From the NCBI GenBank assembly GCA_033220425.1, contig CM065646.1, positions 1,247,501 to 1,311,500 on the forward strand: 64,000 nt of DNA, in the 5' to 3' direction. Positions within the stretch are counted from its first letter, which is position 1. Each line of letters begins with the position of its first letter. The position numbers and the translations under genes were made by a program. The stretch is from Lepraria neglecta (taxonomy: Eukaryota > Ascomycota > Lecanoromycetes > Lecanorales > Stereocaulaceae). Under the pieces are notes generated by a model. It did no database searches, was not told the DNA's origin, and worked only from the letters and a program-made list of their open reading frames with translations. Below are positions 24,961-38,680 of the stretch, piece by piece.

Positions 24961-25176
24961 TGTCACGGCTTGGCCTTTGCTTACTATTGGTATCGATACG
25001 CGTAGTATAAAGTATAGTTATCGAATATAGTTATCGAACGTTCGATTATCGCTTATAGCTAGCGGCTTGGCGCGTCTCTAGGACGCGTAGGCTTTATATA
25101 TCTATCTTCTCTCCTTAGATATATTCTTCTAGTTATACTATACCCCTATAGACTCGCTCTAGGCAGGCCCCTAATA
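24961..25176 (+). repeat. Solo LTR of family C
   Basis: Begins TGTCACGGCTTGGCC and ends CCCCTAATA, matching the family C LTRs in reverse orientation relative to element C. It is flanked by TATAA on both sides (24956-24960 and 25177-25181). No internal element sequence adjoins it, so it is the product of LTR-LTR recombination or a remnant. Confidence 0.88.
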
Positions 25177-25196
25177 TATAAGGAAAAGCGCTATAC

Positions 25197-25614
25197 TATT
25201 AGAACCAAGGGGTTCTAATAGAACTGTCCTAAAGGACACGCTACTATAGGTAGGACTAGTAACTAAAGCGATAAGCGCAACGAGCGCCGTGCGCTCATAG
25301 CGCTTAAGAATAATGAGCGTAATGAGCGCCGTACGCTTATAGCGCTCAAGGAGGGCTTGGCGGACTTTCGTATATCTATATATACGGAGTACTACTTACT
25401 ACTTAGAGCATCGTGCTTAACTTCTATTTATATCTAGTACTCTACTATATACGATAGATCTCTTAGGCTAGGTACTAAATATATATATCTTTTGATTATA
25501 TACTAGACCCGTTTAGTATTACTTAAAGCCTACTTTATACCCTTACTCTATATACTCCCCTATCCTAGTAAGAATCAACTAACGGACTATCGGTACGCAA
25601 TATAGTTTATAATA
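25197..25614 (+). repeat. 5' LTR of outer family A element
   Basis: 418 bp, begins TATTAGAACC (from TGTTAGAACC) and ends ATAATA (from GTAACA). Preceded by TATAC. Confidence 0.9.
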
Positions 25615-28600
25615 CTTTGAGTACCCTTAAGGATAAGTACTATACTAAGAGACCCTAGGGTATCTACCCCAAGCTCCTTAGGAGGAGGAAGCGGATAACG
25701 ACGCCTAACTATTAACGAAGGACTTAGTAGATATATTAAGATAGCCTAGCTCGACTTATACTATAGAGAGAGAGATAAGCTCGAGGGATAGCTATTCTAG
25801 GTATTACTTTACTTAAAGTTCTAAGGAGACCTTATATCTATATAACGATATCCTACCTTCGCTATTACTTACTTATATAGAAGAGCCTAAAAGTAGGTTA
25901 ATTCGTTCCTAAAGAAGTATATAGAAGATAACGACGAAGATAGCGAAATCAAATAGTAGATAGAGAGTATAGCTATATTTAGACTCGAAATCCGCCGTAT
26001 ATTTAGTCCGTCGAACGAAGTTAATATAGTAATATAAACTATCTAGTATATAACCTAGAAGAAATCTATATTAGAGTACTCGACTTAATTTTAGTAATAT
26101 ATAGTAAAGACTAACTAGGACGATAATATATTAATAAATATATACCGGAGAGGTCTTAAGGATAATATTAAAGACGAGCTTATAAGGTTAGGGATTATTA
26201 TTAATACCCTTAATAAGTTAATCGAAGAAGTAATCGAAATTAATAATAAGCTATTCGAAAGGACTATAGAAAAAAGGTATAACGGAGGAGTCGGCGGAAT
26301 AGAACGCTCAAGCTTTTTTACTAAATCGAAGAGTTACCGCCTAGGATATAAGGAACGCGACCCTTACGGATATATACTAATAGAATTGGACTTCACGGAG
26401 AAGAAAGGTAGATAGGCCTTTAGGGGGCTAGCTAGGGGTAAGAAGTAGTAAGGGGGCAATAAGAAAATACTAAAGTATTATAGCTATAGTAAACCGGGCT
26501 ACTTCGCTAGAGACTGCAAGTCGAAAAATATAGTATATCGACCGCAGCTAAATATACTAGAGAAAGTACAAACTTAGGACGATATAGACGATACGCCTAA
26601 GGAGATTCTACTAGTATAGGATAAAGTCGAAGAAGACGTTAGTTCCGAGTATAATAGGATAACGTAAGAAGAACTCGACGAGGAATCTAATAATAAGGAC
26701 GAACTTATAGAGGACGTTAACTTATAAATTAGAGGAGACCTAGATATTAGAGACGGTAGTAGTACTTAGGAAGAATCCGAGTAGAATTAGGAAGAAGAAG
26801 GGATAGACCTAGAGTAGAAAGAAGCCCTTAGTATATTAGAAGCTAAGTAGGAAGAAATACGACTACCAAGAAAATTAATATCTAGATCTACTACGTCTAA
26901 GGAAAAGAAGAACTCTAAGGAACTATAATAGGACGGTAAAGAGCCGGATTATCGATAAGATCGGAATTACCGAAGATATAAAGAGTTACCGTAGGAAGAT
27001 TGTGCTACGCTTTACTATATATAGTATAGTACGCCGAGAAATTATAGAAAAGGACTAGTAAAGAAAGCTTACTATAGATAAGACTTCTACTATAACTATA
27101 AAAGAAACGAATACAAGTTTTATCTAGTAATAAAAAGACTTTACTAGTTCTTCCTAGGAAATGATATAGATTGGTTAGAGCGCGTCAAAAAGGAAATAAT
27201 ATACTATCTATACGCAGAGAAATGCTATCTTAAGGAATAGTATACCTATTTATACAATAACTATACGGAATATAAGGAGGTAAAATCCGAAGTAGGGTTC
27301 CTACTCCTAATAGCGAAGTAGATAGAAACTATAGCGGAATTTCTGCAGGGAAAAGAGTAATCCCTCGCGGTAGAGGTAGCCACGAGGAGATTAATATACT
27401 AAACCCTAAATAATATCTATGTTCCGCGCAATATAATATATATGTAAAAATACCGGTAATTGTTAATAGATAGCGGACCGTTGCGATAATAGATTCTAGA
27501 GCTACTAGAAACTTTATTTTACGAGACTTGGTACGAATAACTAGAATACCGACTTAGAAGAAGTTATAGTAGTATAACCTTTAGATAGCTAATAGGTTAA
27601 TACTATTAATAGAAAAGGTAGACGAAGAGATACTTTCGTTACCTATTATAATTCAGCGCTACTATAAGGAGATTACCTTTAATATTATTGAGATAGCTAC
27701 TTATTATATAATTTTAGGAATACCTTAGTTAAAGAAGTATAACCTAATAATCGATTGGATAAGAGGAGTACTCAAGATTAGACGATTTGGCTATATTACT
27801 AAAATCGAGCCTATATATCGATAGCGTACAATAATAGATAAGAAGTCGAACCGAAGACCGGTCGAGGTATATATTACCTTAGCTTCGTATAAGGACGGTA
27901 CTAAAAGGTAGTCCGACTCTATAGTTACTAGTAAAGGTTAGCGGGATAAGAAAGTAAGAGTTAAGGGAGGAACCAATATACCCTTCGTCCCTTAAGAGTA
28001 TAGTAAGTAGGTATACTTATTTAAGGAAGAGACGAATATAGAAGTATTACCTAGGTACTAGCTATAGGATTATAAGATCGAACTCGAACCTAGTAAATAG
28101 CCGATATTTAGATCTATTTACATATTATTAGAAAAGGAACTTAAGGTACTTCGCGGGTATATTAATAAGAATCTTAAAAAGGGATTTATTTAGGAATCTA
28201 AATTACTAGTAGATTACCCTATCCTCTTTATACTAAAGAAGGATAGAAGCTTAAGACTATACGTCGACTATTAAAAGTTAAATAATATTATAATCAAAAA
28301 TAGATATCTATTACTAAATATAGAGAAGCTATAGGATCGGCTCGGCAAAGTAAAGATATTTACTAAACTAGATCTTAGAGGTATATATAACCTAATTCGG
28401 ATAAAAGAAGGCGAAGAATAGAAAACTACCTTCTAAACGAGATATAGCTACTATAAGTATCTAGTAATACCGTTTAGACTTACTAACGCACTATTAACCT
28501 ACTAAGTACTTATTAATAACGTTATATAAGTATACTTAGATCGAATAGCGATAGCGTACCTCGATAATATACTAATTTATTCTAAGAATAAGAAAGAATA

Positions 28601-30931
28601 TATAGAGTATATATAGGATATCCTCAGATATCTATTATAAGTAAAACTTCTTCTTAAACTAGAAAAGTACAAATTTCATTAATAGTCGGTAGAATTTCTA
28701 GGATTTATAGTTAGTATAAAAGGTATTAGTATAAGCCCGGAAAAGATTAAAGCTATCGCTAAATAGCCTATACTATAGGATATTAAAATAGTATAAAGCT
28801 TCTTAGGATTTGCTAACTTTAATAGGAAGTTTATCGAGGGCTACTCTAAGAAAGTACTACCTCTAATAGATATTATAAAGAAAGATATTAGTTTTATATA
28901 GGGAAAAGACTAATAGAAATCATTTAATACGCTAAAGAAAGTATATACGGATCTACTAGTACTCTATACCTTTTAGGCCAACGAACTAGCCCGTATTAAA
29001 ATAGATACCTTAGATCTTGTAATTAGAGTATACCTATATTAAATAAAAGATTAAAAGTAGTACCTAGTTACCTATTATTTAAGGAAGATATTAGTAGTAG
29101 AATAGAACTATAATATATATAATAAGGAGTTACTTACCGTAGTATATATATTATAGAACTAGCGAGTATACGTAGAGAGCTACTTAGATCTAACTATCTT
29201 TACGGATTATAAGAATCTTCTTAACTTTATAATAACAAAAGAGTTAAATAGAAGATAAGTTCAATAGTCGGAACTATTAGGTTAATATAAGTTTAAGATA
29301 ATATATACTCTAGGGAAAGATAATAGTCGAGTAGATACCCTTAGTAGGCGATTAGACTATATAGAAGAAAAGAATATTATAGAGTAACTAATTCTAAAGA
29401 AAGAAGCGGATAGATCGCTAGTACTATACTAGGTATTAGCGGCGACCCTTTATATATTAGGACCTAATATAACTAATAAGATCGTAAAGGCCTATAATAA
29501 TAATATATTTATAATAAATCTACGAAAGGATTAATAAGATTTAGTATTACTTAAATACTAGGATAAGATCTACTTGCCTAATATATACGTTAAAGAAGTA
29601 ATTAGGGATTACTATAACGACCCTTTACAAGGTCACCCTAGAGTATCTAAAACAATAGAACTCCTAGGATAAGAATACGTAGTACCGAAGCTTCGAGCGC
29701 GCGTTAAATAATATATTAAAGAATATATCGAATATTAGTAGAATAAAGCGGCATAATACGCTAAGTACGGATAAATATAGTTTACTCCTATACTAGAGTT
29801 ACTATAGGACGATATTATAATAGACTTTATAGTCAAGCTACTACCTTTAAAAGATCCGGCTATATAGGATACCTTCGACGCAATTATAGTTATTATAGAT
29901 AAATTTACGAAATATACGATTATAATACCTTTCAAAGAGACCTATAAGGCGGATTAATTAGCCTTTATACTACTCGATAAGCTAATAAGGGATTATAGTA
30001 TACTAAGATCGATAATATTCGATAGAGATAAGCTATTTACTTCCAACTACTAGAAAACGCTTATAGTAGTAATTGGAACTAAACTTCGGATATTAATAGT
30101 ATACTACCTATAGACTAATAGATAGATAGAACGTGTAAATTAGATAATAGAAGTATACCTAAGATATTATATAAACTAGAAATAAGATAACTAGGTTTTA
30201 CTACTTCTAATAGTATAACTAGCGTATAATAATAAGAGATTAGATATAATAGGTCTAATACTATTCTTTACTAACTATAGAAAGAATATAAATACTTTTC
30301 TATAACCTAGAGAGGGATCTAATATAGAATAAGCCTTAGATAAGGTAGAGAAGCTAAAGAATTTATATAAAGATATATAAAGGTCTATTAAGAGCTCTAA
30401 TAATAAGGTAAAGGAATAAGTTAATAAAAAGAGAAAGAATATTCCTTAGCTAAAAGAGGGGGATAAAGTATATCTCCTAATAAAAAATATAAGGATAAAG
30501 AGACTAAGTAAGAAACTAGATTATATTAAGGTTGGACTATTCTTAATTAAATAGGTAAAGAGACCTATTAACTATAAACTCTAACTAATACCTGACGCTA
30601 AGGTATATTCGGTATTCTATATCTTACTCCTAGAGCTAGCAGACTCTAGTATACCTCTTTAGGAAATATTCTACTATAATATTAAGGAAGAAATAGAGTA
30701 TAAGGTCGAGAGGATCCTTAGTAGAAGAAATTAGTTCTATCTAGTTAAATAGAAAGGGTATAACGAAACGGAAAATACCTAGGAACCTCTTAGGAACCTT
30801 GCGGGGAACTATAGGGAATATCTATAAGAGTTCTATTAGAAATAAGAGAGGACTAGTTAAAGCTCTCAGGACCTTCTAAACCGGCGGGGAGATCGAACTA
30901 CTCGGAGTCAATATTAAATATTAGACCATTA

Positions 30932-31400
30932 TATTACAAGCTACAACCGTACTATCTTAAACGCATGGTTGCCGAACGTTGTCGAACGGGCTTGGCACCG
31001 AGTCGGACGAATTAGTATACGACTCGGACAAGACCCTGAGGCTTGGTATACTAAGCGATGAGTATTATGAGCGTAGTGCGCTCAATACGCTCAAGGATTA
31101 TAAGCGCAATGAGCGCCGTGCGATCAGTACGCTCAAGGAGGGCTTGGCGAACTTTCGTATATCTATATATACGGAGCACTACTTACCACTTGGAGCATCG
31201 TACTCAACTTACTTCTATTTTCATCTAGTATCTACTATATACAATAGATCTCTTAGGCTAGGCACTGAATATATATCATCTAATTATATACCAGACCCGC
31301 TTAGTATCACTTGAAGTCTACTTCACCTCTTGTGTAGTAACACCGCCATCCCCATTAAGAATCAATCTATATACGATACCGGTACGCACGGTTCGTAACA
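30932..31400 (+). repeat. 5' LTR of inner family A element
   Basis: 469 bp, begins TATTACAAGC and ends GGTTCGTAACA. Preceded by CATTA. Confidence 0.9.
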
Positions 31401-34400
31401 CTTTGAGCACCCTCAAGGATAAGTACTATACTAAGAGACTCTAGAGCTAATACCCTAAGCTCCTTAGGAGGGAGCGGATAATAACAATAGAGACGCCCGA
31501 CTGTTAATGAAGGAACTAGCAGATATATTAAGATAGCCTAGCTCGACTTATACTATAGAGAAAGAGATAAGCTTAAGGGATAGCTATCTCAGATTAGTCT
31601 ATACCTGGCTTTCCAGGGAGACTATATACCTACTTAGCGATATCTAACCTTCGCTATTACTTACTTATATAGAAGAGCCTAGAAGTAGGTCGATCCGTTC
31701 CTAAAGAAGTATATAGAAGAACTAGAAGACAACGACAATATAGAAATCAAGCAGTAGATAGAGAGTATAGCTATATTCAGACTCGAAATCCGCCGTATAT
31801 TCGGACCGTCCAATGAAATCAATATAGTAATACGAACTATCCAGTACTTGACTCAGAGGAAGTCTATATTAGAGTATTCGACTTAGTTTCAATAGTATAT
31901 AGCGAAGACTAACTAGGACGATAATATATTAATAACTATATACCGAAGAGGTCTAAAGGACAACGTTAAGGACGAACTTATAAGGTTAGGGATTATCTTG
32001 GATACCCTTAATAAACTAATCGAGGAAGTAATTAAAATTAATAATAAGCTATTTAAAAGGACTATAGAGAAGAGGTATAATAGAGGAGTCGGCGGAATAG
32101 GATACTTAAGCTTTTTCGCTAAATTAAGGAGCTATTACCTAGGACACAAAGAACGCGACCCCTACGGGTATACGCCTATAGAACTAGACTTCACGGAGAA
32201 GAAAGGCAAATAGGCCTTTAGGGGGCTAGCTAGAGGTAAGAAGTAGTAAGGGGGCAATAAGAAAATACTAAAGTGTTATAGCTATAGTAAACCGGGCTAC
32301 TTTACTAGAGACTACAAGTCGAAAAATATAGTATATCGACCGTAGCTAAATATACTAGAGAAAGTATATACCTAGGACAATATAGACGGTACGCCTAAGG
32401 AGATTCTACTAGTATAGGATAAAGTCGAAGAAGATATTAGTTCCTAGTATAATAGGATAACGTAAGAAGAACTTAATAAAGAATCTAAAAATAGCGATAA
32501 CGACTTTATAAGGAAGTTTAACGCGTGTATCAGGGAATAATATAGGAACGACCTAAATACTAAAGACGGTAGTAAGGCTCGAGAAGAAAAATCTAAGTAG
32601 GATTAGGAAGAAAGCGAAATAGATCTAGAGTAGGAAGAAGCCCTTAGTACGTTAGAAGCTAAGTAGGAAGAAATACGACTACCAAGAAGGATAATACCTA
32701 AAACTACTATATCTAAGGAAGAAGAAGAAAGCTCTAAGGAATATATATAGCTAGACTATCGGATGGATCGGAATCACCGAGGTTATAAGAGTATACTATG
32801 GGAAGAATATATATCGCTTCACTACGTATAGTATAGTATACCGAGGAATATAGCTAAGGGGCCAGTAAGAATACTACCCTACGGATATAGCTATTACTAC
32901 GAATATAAGGAAAACGGATATCTATAGCACCTCGCGACGAAAAGAATATACTAATATTTCCTAGGACGCGATAAGGAATAGTTAAAGAGAGTTATTTACG
33001 AGTTAAATAATAACCTAAACGCTAGAGAATACTATTTGACAGAATAGTACGCCTATCTATACGATAACTACGAGAAGTATATATAGTCGAAGTTAAAGGT
33101 AGGGTTCCTACTCCTATAAGCGGGAAAAGAGTAATCCCTTATAGTAGGGGTAGCTATAAGGAGATCAATATATTAACCCCTAAATAATATCTATATTCCG
33201 CGCAATACAATATATATATAAAGATACCGGTAATCGTTAATAGATAGCGGACCGTTGCGATAATAGACTCTAGAGCTACTAGAAACTTTATCTCACGAGA
33301 TCTAGTATAGATAACTAGAATACCAACTCGAAAGAAGTTATAGTAGTATAATCTCTAGATAGCTAACGGGTTAATACTATTAATAGAAAAGGTAGACGAA
33401 GAGATACTTTCGTTATCTATTATAATTTAGCGCTACTATAAGGAGATTACCTTTAACGTTATTAGGATAGCTACTTATTATATAATTTTAGGAATACTTT
33501 AGTTAAAGAAGTATAACCTAATAATCGATTAGGCTCGAGGAGTACTCAAGATAGATTAATCTAGTAATATCACTAGGATTATACCTACGTATTAGTAGCG
33601 TTTAATAGTAGATAAGAAGTTGAACTAAAGACCGGTCGAGGTATATATTACCTTAGCTTCGTACAAGGACGATACTAAAAGGTAGTCTAACTCTATAGTT
33701 ACTAGTAAAGGTTAGCGGGATAATAAAGTAAGAGTTAGAAGAGGAACTAATATACCCTCTATCCCTCGGGAATATAGTAAATAGGCGTACTTATTCGAGG
33801 AAGAGACAAATATAGAAGTATTACCTAGGTACTAGCTATAGGATTATGAGATCGAACTCGAACCTAGTAAATAGCCGATATTTGGACCTATTTACGTATT
33901 ATTAGAAAAGGAACTTAAGGTACTTCGCGGGTATATTAATAAGAACCTTAAGAAGGGATTTATTCGAGAATCTAAATAACTAGTAGGTTACCCTATCCTC
34001 TTTACACTAAAGAAGGATAGAAGCTTAAGACTATACGTCGACTATTGAAAGTTAAACGATATTACTATCAAAAATAGATATCTATTACCGAATATAGGAG
34101 AGCTATAGGATCGGCTCGGTAAAGTAAAGATATTTACTAAACTAGATCTTAGAGGTATATATAACTTAATTTAGATAAAAGAAGGCGAAGAATAGAAAAC
34201 TGCCTTCTGAATAAGATATAGCTATTACGAGTATTTAGTAATACCGTTTAGACTTACTAACGTACTAGTAATCTACTAAGTATTTATTAATAATATCGTA
34301 CGAGTATACTTAGATCGAATAGCGATAGCGTACCTTAATAATATACTAATTTATTCTAAGAATAAGAAAGAGTATATCGAGTATATATAGGATATCCTCG

Positions 34401-36689
34401 GATACCTATCGTAAGCGAAACTTCTTCTTAAACTAGAAAAGTGCGAATTTTATTAATAGTCGATAGAATTTCTAGGATTTATAGTTAGTATAGAAGGTAT
34501 TAGTATAAGCCTAGAAAAGATTAAAGCTATAGTAGAATAGCCTATACTATAGGATATCAAAGTAGTATAAAGCTTCTTAGGATTTACTAACTTTAATAGG
34601 AAGTTTATCGAGGGCTACTCTAAGAAAGTACTACCTCTAATAGATATTATAAAAAAGGATATTAGATTTATATAGGGAAAAGACTAATAGAAATCATTCA
34701 ATATATTAAAGAAAGTATATACGGATCTACTAGTACTCTATACCTTTTAGGCTAACGAACCGGCCCGTATTAAAATAGATACCTCGGATCTTATAATCGG
34801 AGTATACCTATATTAAATGAAAGACTAAAAGTAGTATCTAGTTACCTACTATTCAAGGAAGATATTAGTAGTAGAATAGAACTATAATATATACGATAAG
34901 GAGCTACTTATCGTAGTATATATATTATAGAACTAGCGAGTATATATAGAAAGCTGCTCGGATCTAACTATCTTTATAGATTATAAGAATCTTCTTAACT
35001 TTATAATAATAAAGGAGCTAATAGAAGATAAGTTCGATAGTTAGAACTATTAGATTAATATAAATTCAAGATAACCTATACTCTAGGAAAGGATAATAGT
35101 CGAGTAGACGCCCTAAGTAGACGATCGGATTATATAGAAGAAAAGAATATTATAGAATAACCTATCCTAAAGAGAGAGGCGGATAGATCGCTTATACTAT
35201 ACTAGGTATTAGTAACGACCCTTCGTATATTAGGACCTAATATAACTAATAGAATCGTAAAGGCCTATAATAACGATATATTCGCAATAAACCTACGAAA
35301 AGATTAGTAGGATTTAGTATTACTCAAATACTAGGATAAGACCTACTTACCTAATATATATATTAAGGAAGTAATTAAGGATTACTACAACGACCCTTTA
35401 TAAGGTTACCTAGGAGTAGCTAAGACTATAGAACTCCTAGGACGAGGATACGTAGCGCCGAAGCTTCGGATACGCGTCGAATAATATATTAAAGAATATA
35501 TCGGGTACTAGCAAAATAAAGTAGCACGATACGCTAAGTACGGATAAATATAGTTTACTCCTATACTAGAGTTACTATAGGACGATATTATAATAGACTT
35601 TATAGTCAAACTACTACCTTCGAAAGATCTAGCTATATAGGATACCTTTAACTTAATTATAGTTATTATAGATAAACTAACGAAGTATACGATTATAATA
35701 CTATTCAAAGAAACCTATAAAGCGGATTAGTTAGCCTTCGTACTACTCGATAAACTAATAAGAGATTATAGTATACTAAAGTCGATAATATCCGATAGAG
35801 ACAAGTTATTCACGTCTAACTACTAGAGAACGCTTATAGTAGTAATTAGAACAAAACTTCGGATATTAATAGTATACTATCTATAGACCGATAGATAAAC
35901 TAAACGTATAAACTAGATAATAGAAGTATATTTAAGATATTACGTGAACTAGAAATAAGATAACTAGGTTTTACTACTTCTAATAGCGTAACTAGCGTAT
36001 AATAATAAAAGGTTAGATATAATAGGCCTAATACTATTCTTTACTAACTTCGGAAAGAATATAAATATATTTCTAGATCTAAGGAAAGGACTAGATATAG
36101 AAAAGGCCTTAGTTAAGATAGAAGAGTTAAAGAATTTATATAAAGATATATAAAGGTCTATTAAAAGCTCGAATAGTAAGTTAAAGAACTAAATCGATAA
36201 GAAAAGAAAGAATATTCCTTAGCTAAAAGAGGGGGATAAAGTATACCTCCTAATAAAAAATATAAGAACGACGAGACTAAGTAAGAAACTAGATTATATT
36301 AAGGTCGGACTATTTTTAATTAAATAGGTAAAGAGACCTATTAACTATAAACTCTAACTACTATCCGATACTAAGGTATATCCGGTATTCTATATCTTAC
36401 TCCTAGAGCTAGCAGACTCTAGTATATCTCTTTAGGAAATATTTTACTATAATATTAAGGAAGAAATAGAGTATAAGGTCGAGAGGATCCTAGATAGGAG
36501 AAATTAGTTCTACCTAGTTAAATAGAAAGGGTATAACGAAACGGAAAATACCTAGGAACCTCTTAGGAACCTTGCGGGGAACTATAGGGAATATCTATAA
36601 GAGTTCTATTAGAGATAAGAGAAGACTAGTTAAAGCTCTCAGGGGCTTCTAGCCCGCCGGGGAGATCGAACCGTTCGGACGAGGTATTA

Positions 36690-37110
36690 AATATTAGGTT
36701 ATTAGAAGACGTAGGAGCGATACGCTAGTCCTCCTCCAATTCCCTAATATTCTATAGCTTACGTTCGACTATCAGCTTCTTTTCACCTTCTACCGCCTCA
36801 AGCTATTTTTAGAGATAACCGAGCTTTACTATAGAATCGGATAGCTCCTATAGTATTTCATTTCGCCGCTTTTTAATACGACGTATCTCAAGGACCGATA
36901 CTATAAGATCGTATTTCCTACTACCGTCTACGCAGTTGGAGTATCGATTAGATTCAGTACCTACTAGATACTACTTGCCACCGGTAATATATCAAGAACA
37001 CGGCCGTATTATAAACTCGGATAACTCGCTAGCCAGCTCCTTTCGGCGGATAGCTTACTTCTTTGAATATTTAGTATAGCGGGGTAATATAAAGGATAGA
37101 TAGTTTCTTA
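36690..37110 (-). other. Conserved antisense frame in inner family A element
   Basis: On the minus strand, between the chromodomain and the 3' LTR, a frame shares residues with the equivalent region of the outer copy: a start rich in RRKEL..ELS.FIIRPC, then SNRYSNC, then a charged helix-rich tail ending near NI.EL. The Cys spacing suggests a small zinc-binding protein. It is part of a broken LTR element and is recorded as a fossil only. Confidence 0.5.
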
Positions 37111-37138
37111 GGACGAGAAATCTAGGAGAGGGAGCTAA

Positions 37139-37607
37139 TATTATAAGCCATAACCGTACTATCTTGAACGCATAGTTGCCGAACGTTATCGAACGGGCTT
37201 GGCACCGAGTCGGACGAATTAGTATACGACTCGGACAAGACCCTGAGGCTTGGTATACTAAGCGATAAGTATTATAAGCGTAGTGCGCTCAATACGCTCA
37301 AGGATCATAAGCGCAATAAGCGCCGTGCGATTAGTACGCTCAAGGAGGGCTTGGCGAACTTTCGTATATCTATATATACGGAGTACTACTTACCACTTGG
37401 AGTATCGTGCTTAACTTACTTCTGTTTTTATCTAGTATCTACTATATATAATAGATCTCTTAGGCTAGGTACTAAATATATATCATCTAATTATATACCA
37501 GACCCGCTTAGTATCACTTGAAGCCTGCTTCACCTCTTGTGTGGTAACACCGCCATCTCTATTGAGAATCAATCCATATACGATACCGGTACGTACGGTT
37601 CGTAACA
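37139..37607 (+). repeat. 3' LTR of inner family A element
   Basis: 469 bp, same length as the 5' LTR. Begins TATTATAAGC, ends GTAACA, followed by CATCA. Confidence 0.9.
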
Positions 37608-37624
37608 CATCAGGGGTGGAAGAA

Positions 37625-38035
37625 GGAAGTGTTTAATCCTTCTCTAGCTCCTCGATATTCTATAGCTTATACTCTACTAGCCTCTTCTCTTCGTTTTAGA
37701 TAAGATCGAATTATAATTAAAGGCGTATAAGTTTCGCCTGCGTTTCCTTTATCTCTAGCTAAGTATTATTGCGAACTTTCTTAATACGACGCATTTTATT
37801 AATAGATGTAACTAGGTTATACTTCTTTCCTATAGCGATATAGTTCGAATAGCGATTCGAACGAGCGCCTACTATATACTACTTGTAACCCTTCGTACAA
37901 AGAGTACAAGGACGTATTATAAATCTAGAGAGTTCGCTAGAGAGTTCTTTACGACGAATAACGGGGTCCTTAGATTAGGTAATTCGACGGGGTAGTATAA
38001 AGGATGGATAGTTTCTCGGGACGAGAAATCTAGAG
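37625..38035 (-). other. Conserved antisense frame in outer family A element
   Basis: Counterpart of the antisense frame at 36690-37110 in the sibling copy. It includes SELSRFIIRPCTLC, SNRYSN, a basic MRRIKK stretch and a coiled-coil-like tail. Two diverged sibling elements keep the same frame on the same strand. Confidence 0.5.
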
Positions 38036-38046
38036 GGGGGAGCTAG

Positions 38047-38464
38047 TATTAGAACCAAGGGGTTCTGACAGGACTGTCCTGAAGGACACGCTACTATAGG
38101 TAGGACTAGTAACTGAAGCGATGAGCGTAACGAGCGCCGTGCGCTTATGGCACTTAAGAATGATGAGTATAATAAGCGCCGTGCGCTTATAGCGCTCAAG
38201 GAGGGCTTGGCGGACTTTCGTATATCTATATATGCGGAGTACTACTTACCACTTGGAGCATCGTGCTTAACTTCTGTTTATATCTAGTACTCTACTATAT
38301 ACAATAGATCTCTTAGGCTAGGCACTGAATATATACATCTTTTGATTATATACCAGACCCGCTTAGCATCACTTGAAGCCTGCTTTATACCCTTACTCTA
38401 TGCACTCCCCTATCCTAGTAAGAATCAACCAACGGACCGTCGGTACGCAACACGGTTCGTAACA
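38047..38464 (+). repeat. 3' LTR of outer family A element
   Basis: 418 bp, ends GGTTCGTAACA and is followed by TATAC. It retains more CpA/TpG than the 5' LTR of the same element. Confidence 0.9.
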
Positions 38465-38680
38465 TATACCAAGGCCCTGATAAAATCTTTTAAGCAGATA
38501 AAAAGCCACCGGGATCTAGCTATATATAGGCGGAAAGGTATGCGTAATCGTTGGAAGGTTGTACTTAAGGAATTGGTGGAATTATAGCCTTTTGAATTAA
38601 ATCATGTAGATAAATTTGTTCCATGGGGTGCGCTAGTTCTATGGGTGAGGGGTGCCAAGTATTTGGCGGTGGGGTGCGAA

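Larger units (their letters stand above)
30932..37607 (+). mobile_element. Ty3/Gypsy family A chromovirus fossil, inner copy
   Basis: LTRs of 469 bp (30932-31400 and 37139-37607) are flanked by CATTA (30927-30931) and CATCA (37608-37612), a 5-bp duplication that differs by one RIP-type transition. The interior is collinear with the outer copy: gag about 31500-32700, reverse transcriptase about 33850-34500, RNase H about 34650-35050, integrase about 35300-36100, chromodomain about 36465-36600. An antisense conserved frame precedes the 3' LTR. It is inserted between the chromodomain and the 3' LTR of its sibling. It looks structurally whole but is broken many times by RIP. Confidence 0.92.
25197..38464 (+). 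mobile_element. Ty3/Gypsy family A chromovirus fossil, outer copy, with a nested sibling
   Basis: LTRs of 418 bp at each end (25197-25614 and 38047-38464) are flanked by the perfect 5-bp duplication TATAC (25192-25196 and 38465-38469). The interior has gag (about 25740-26900) with a zinc-knuckle-like block near 26471-26525, a protease region near 27450-27780, reverse transcriptase (about 28080-28760), RNase H (about 28900-29300), integrase (about 29590-30300) and a chromodomain (about 30690-30840). An antisense conserved frame follows. A sibling element is inserted at 30932-37607. Without it, the copy would be about 6.6 kb. Frames are broken many times by RIP. Confidence 0.9.
24281..38680 (+). 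mobile_element. Second pogo-type DNA transposon relic (3' half), split by LTR elements
   Basis: From 24281 the + strand reads as the C-terminal half of a DDE_1/CENP-B type transposase: FLEYYK.NNIIPLALPSY, then a QPLK block, then EFLNVFNDFRAKAF and ILYN, then a proline-rich PRSITPPLPSP. The frame runs to 24960, is interrupted by a solo LTR (24961-25176) and by the nested family A elements (25197-38464), and resumes at 38470. The last stretch (YRRKGMRNRWKVVLKELVEL) stops at 38587. A probable terminal inverted repeat rich in GGGGTGC lies at about 38625-38680. The N-terminal half and left TIR are missing. RIP stops occur throughout. Confidence 0.7.

Noticed and set aside
38342-38587. 81-codon open frame crossing an LTR end
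   Set aside because: Its first part is the end of the outer family A LTR and only the last part belongs to the pogo transposase relic, so it is not one gene.
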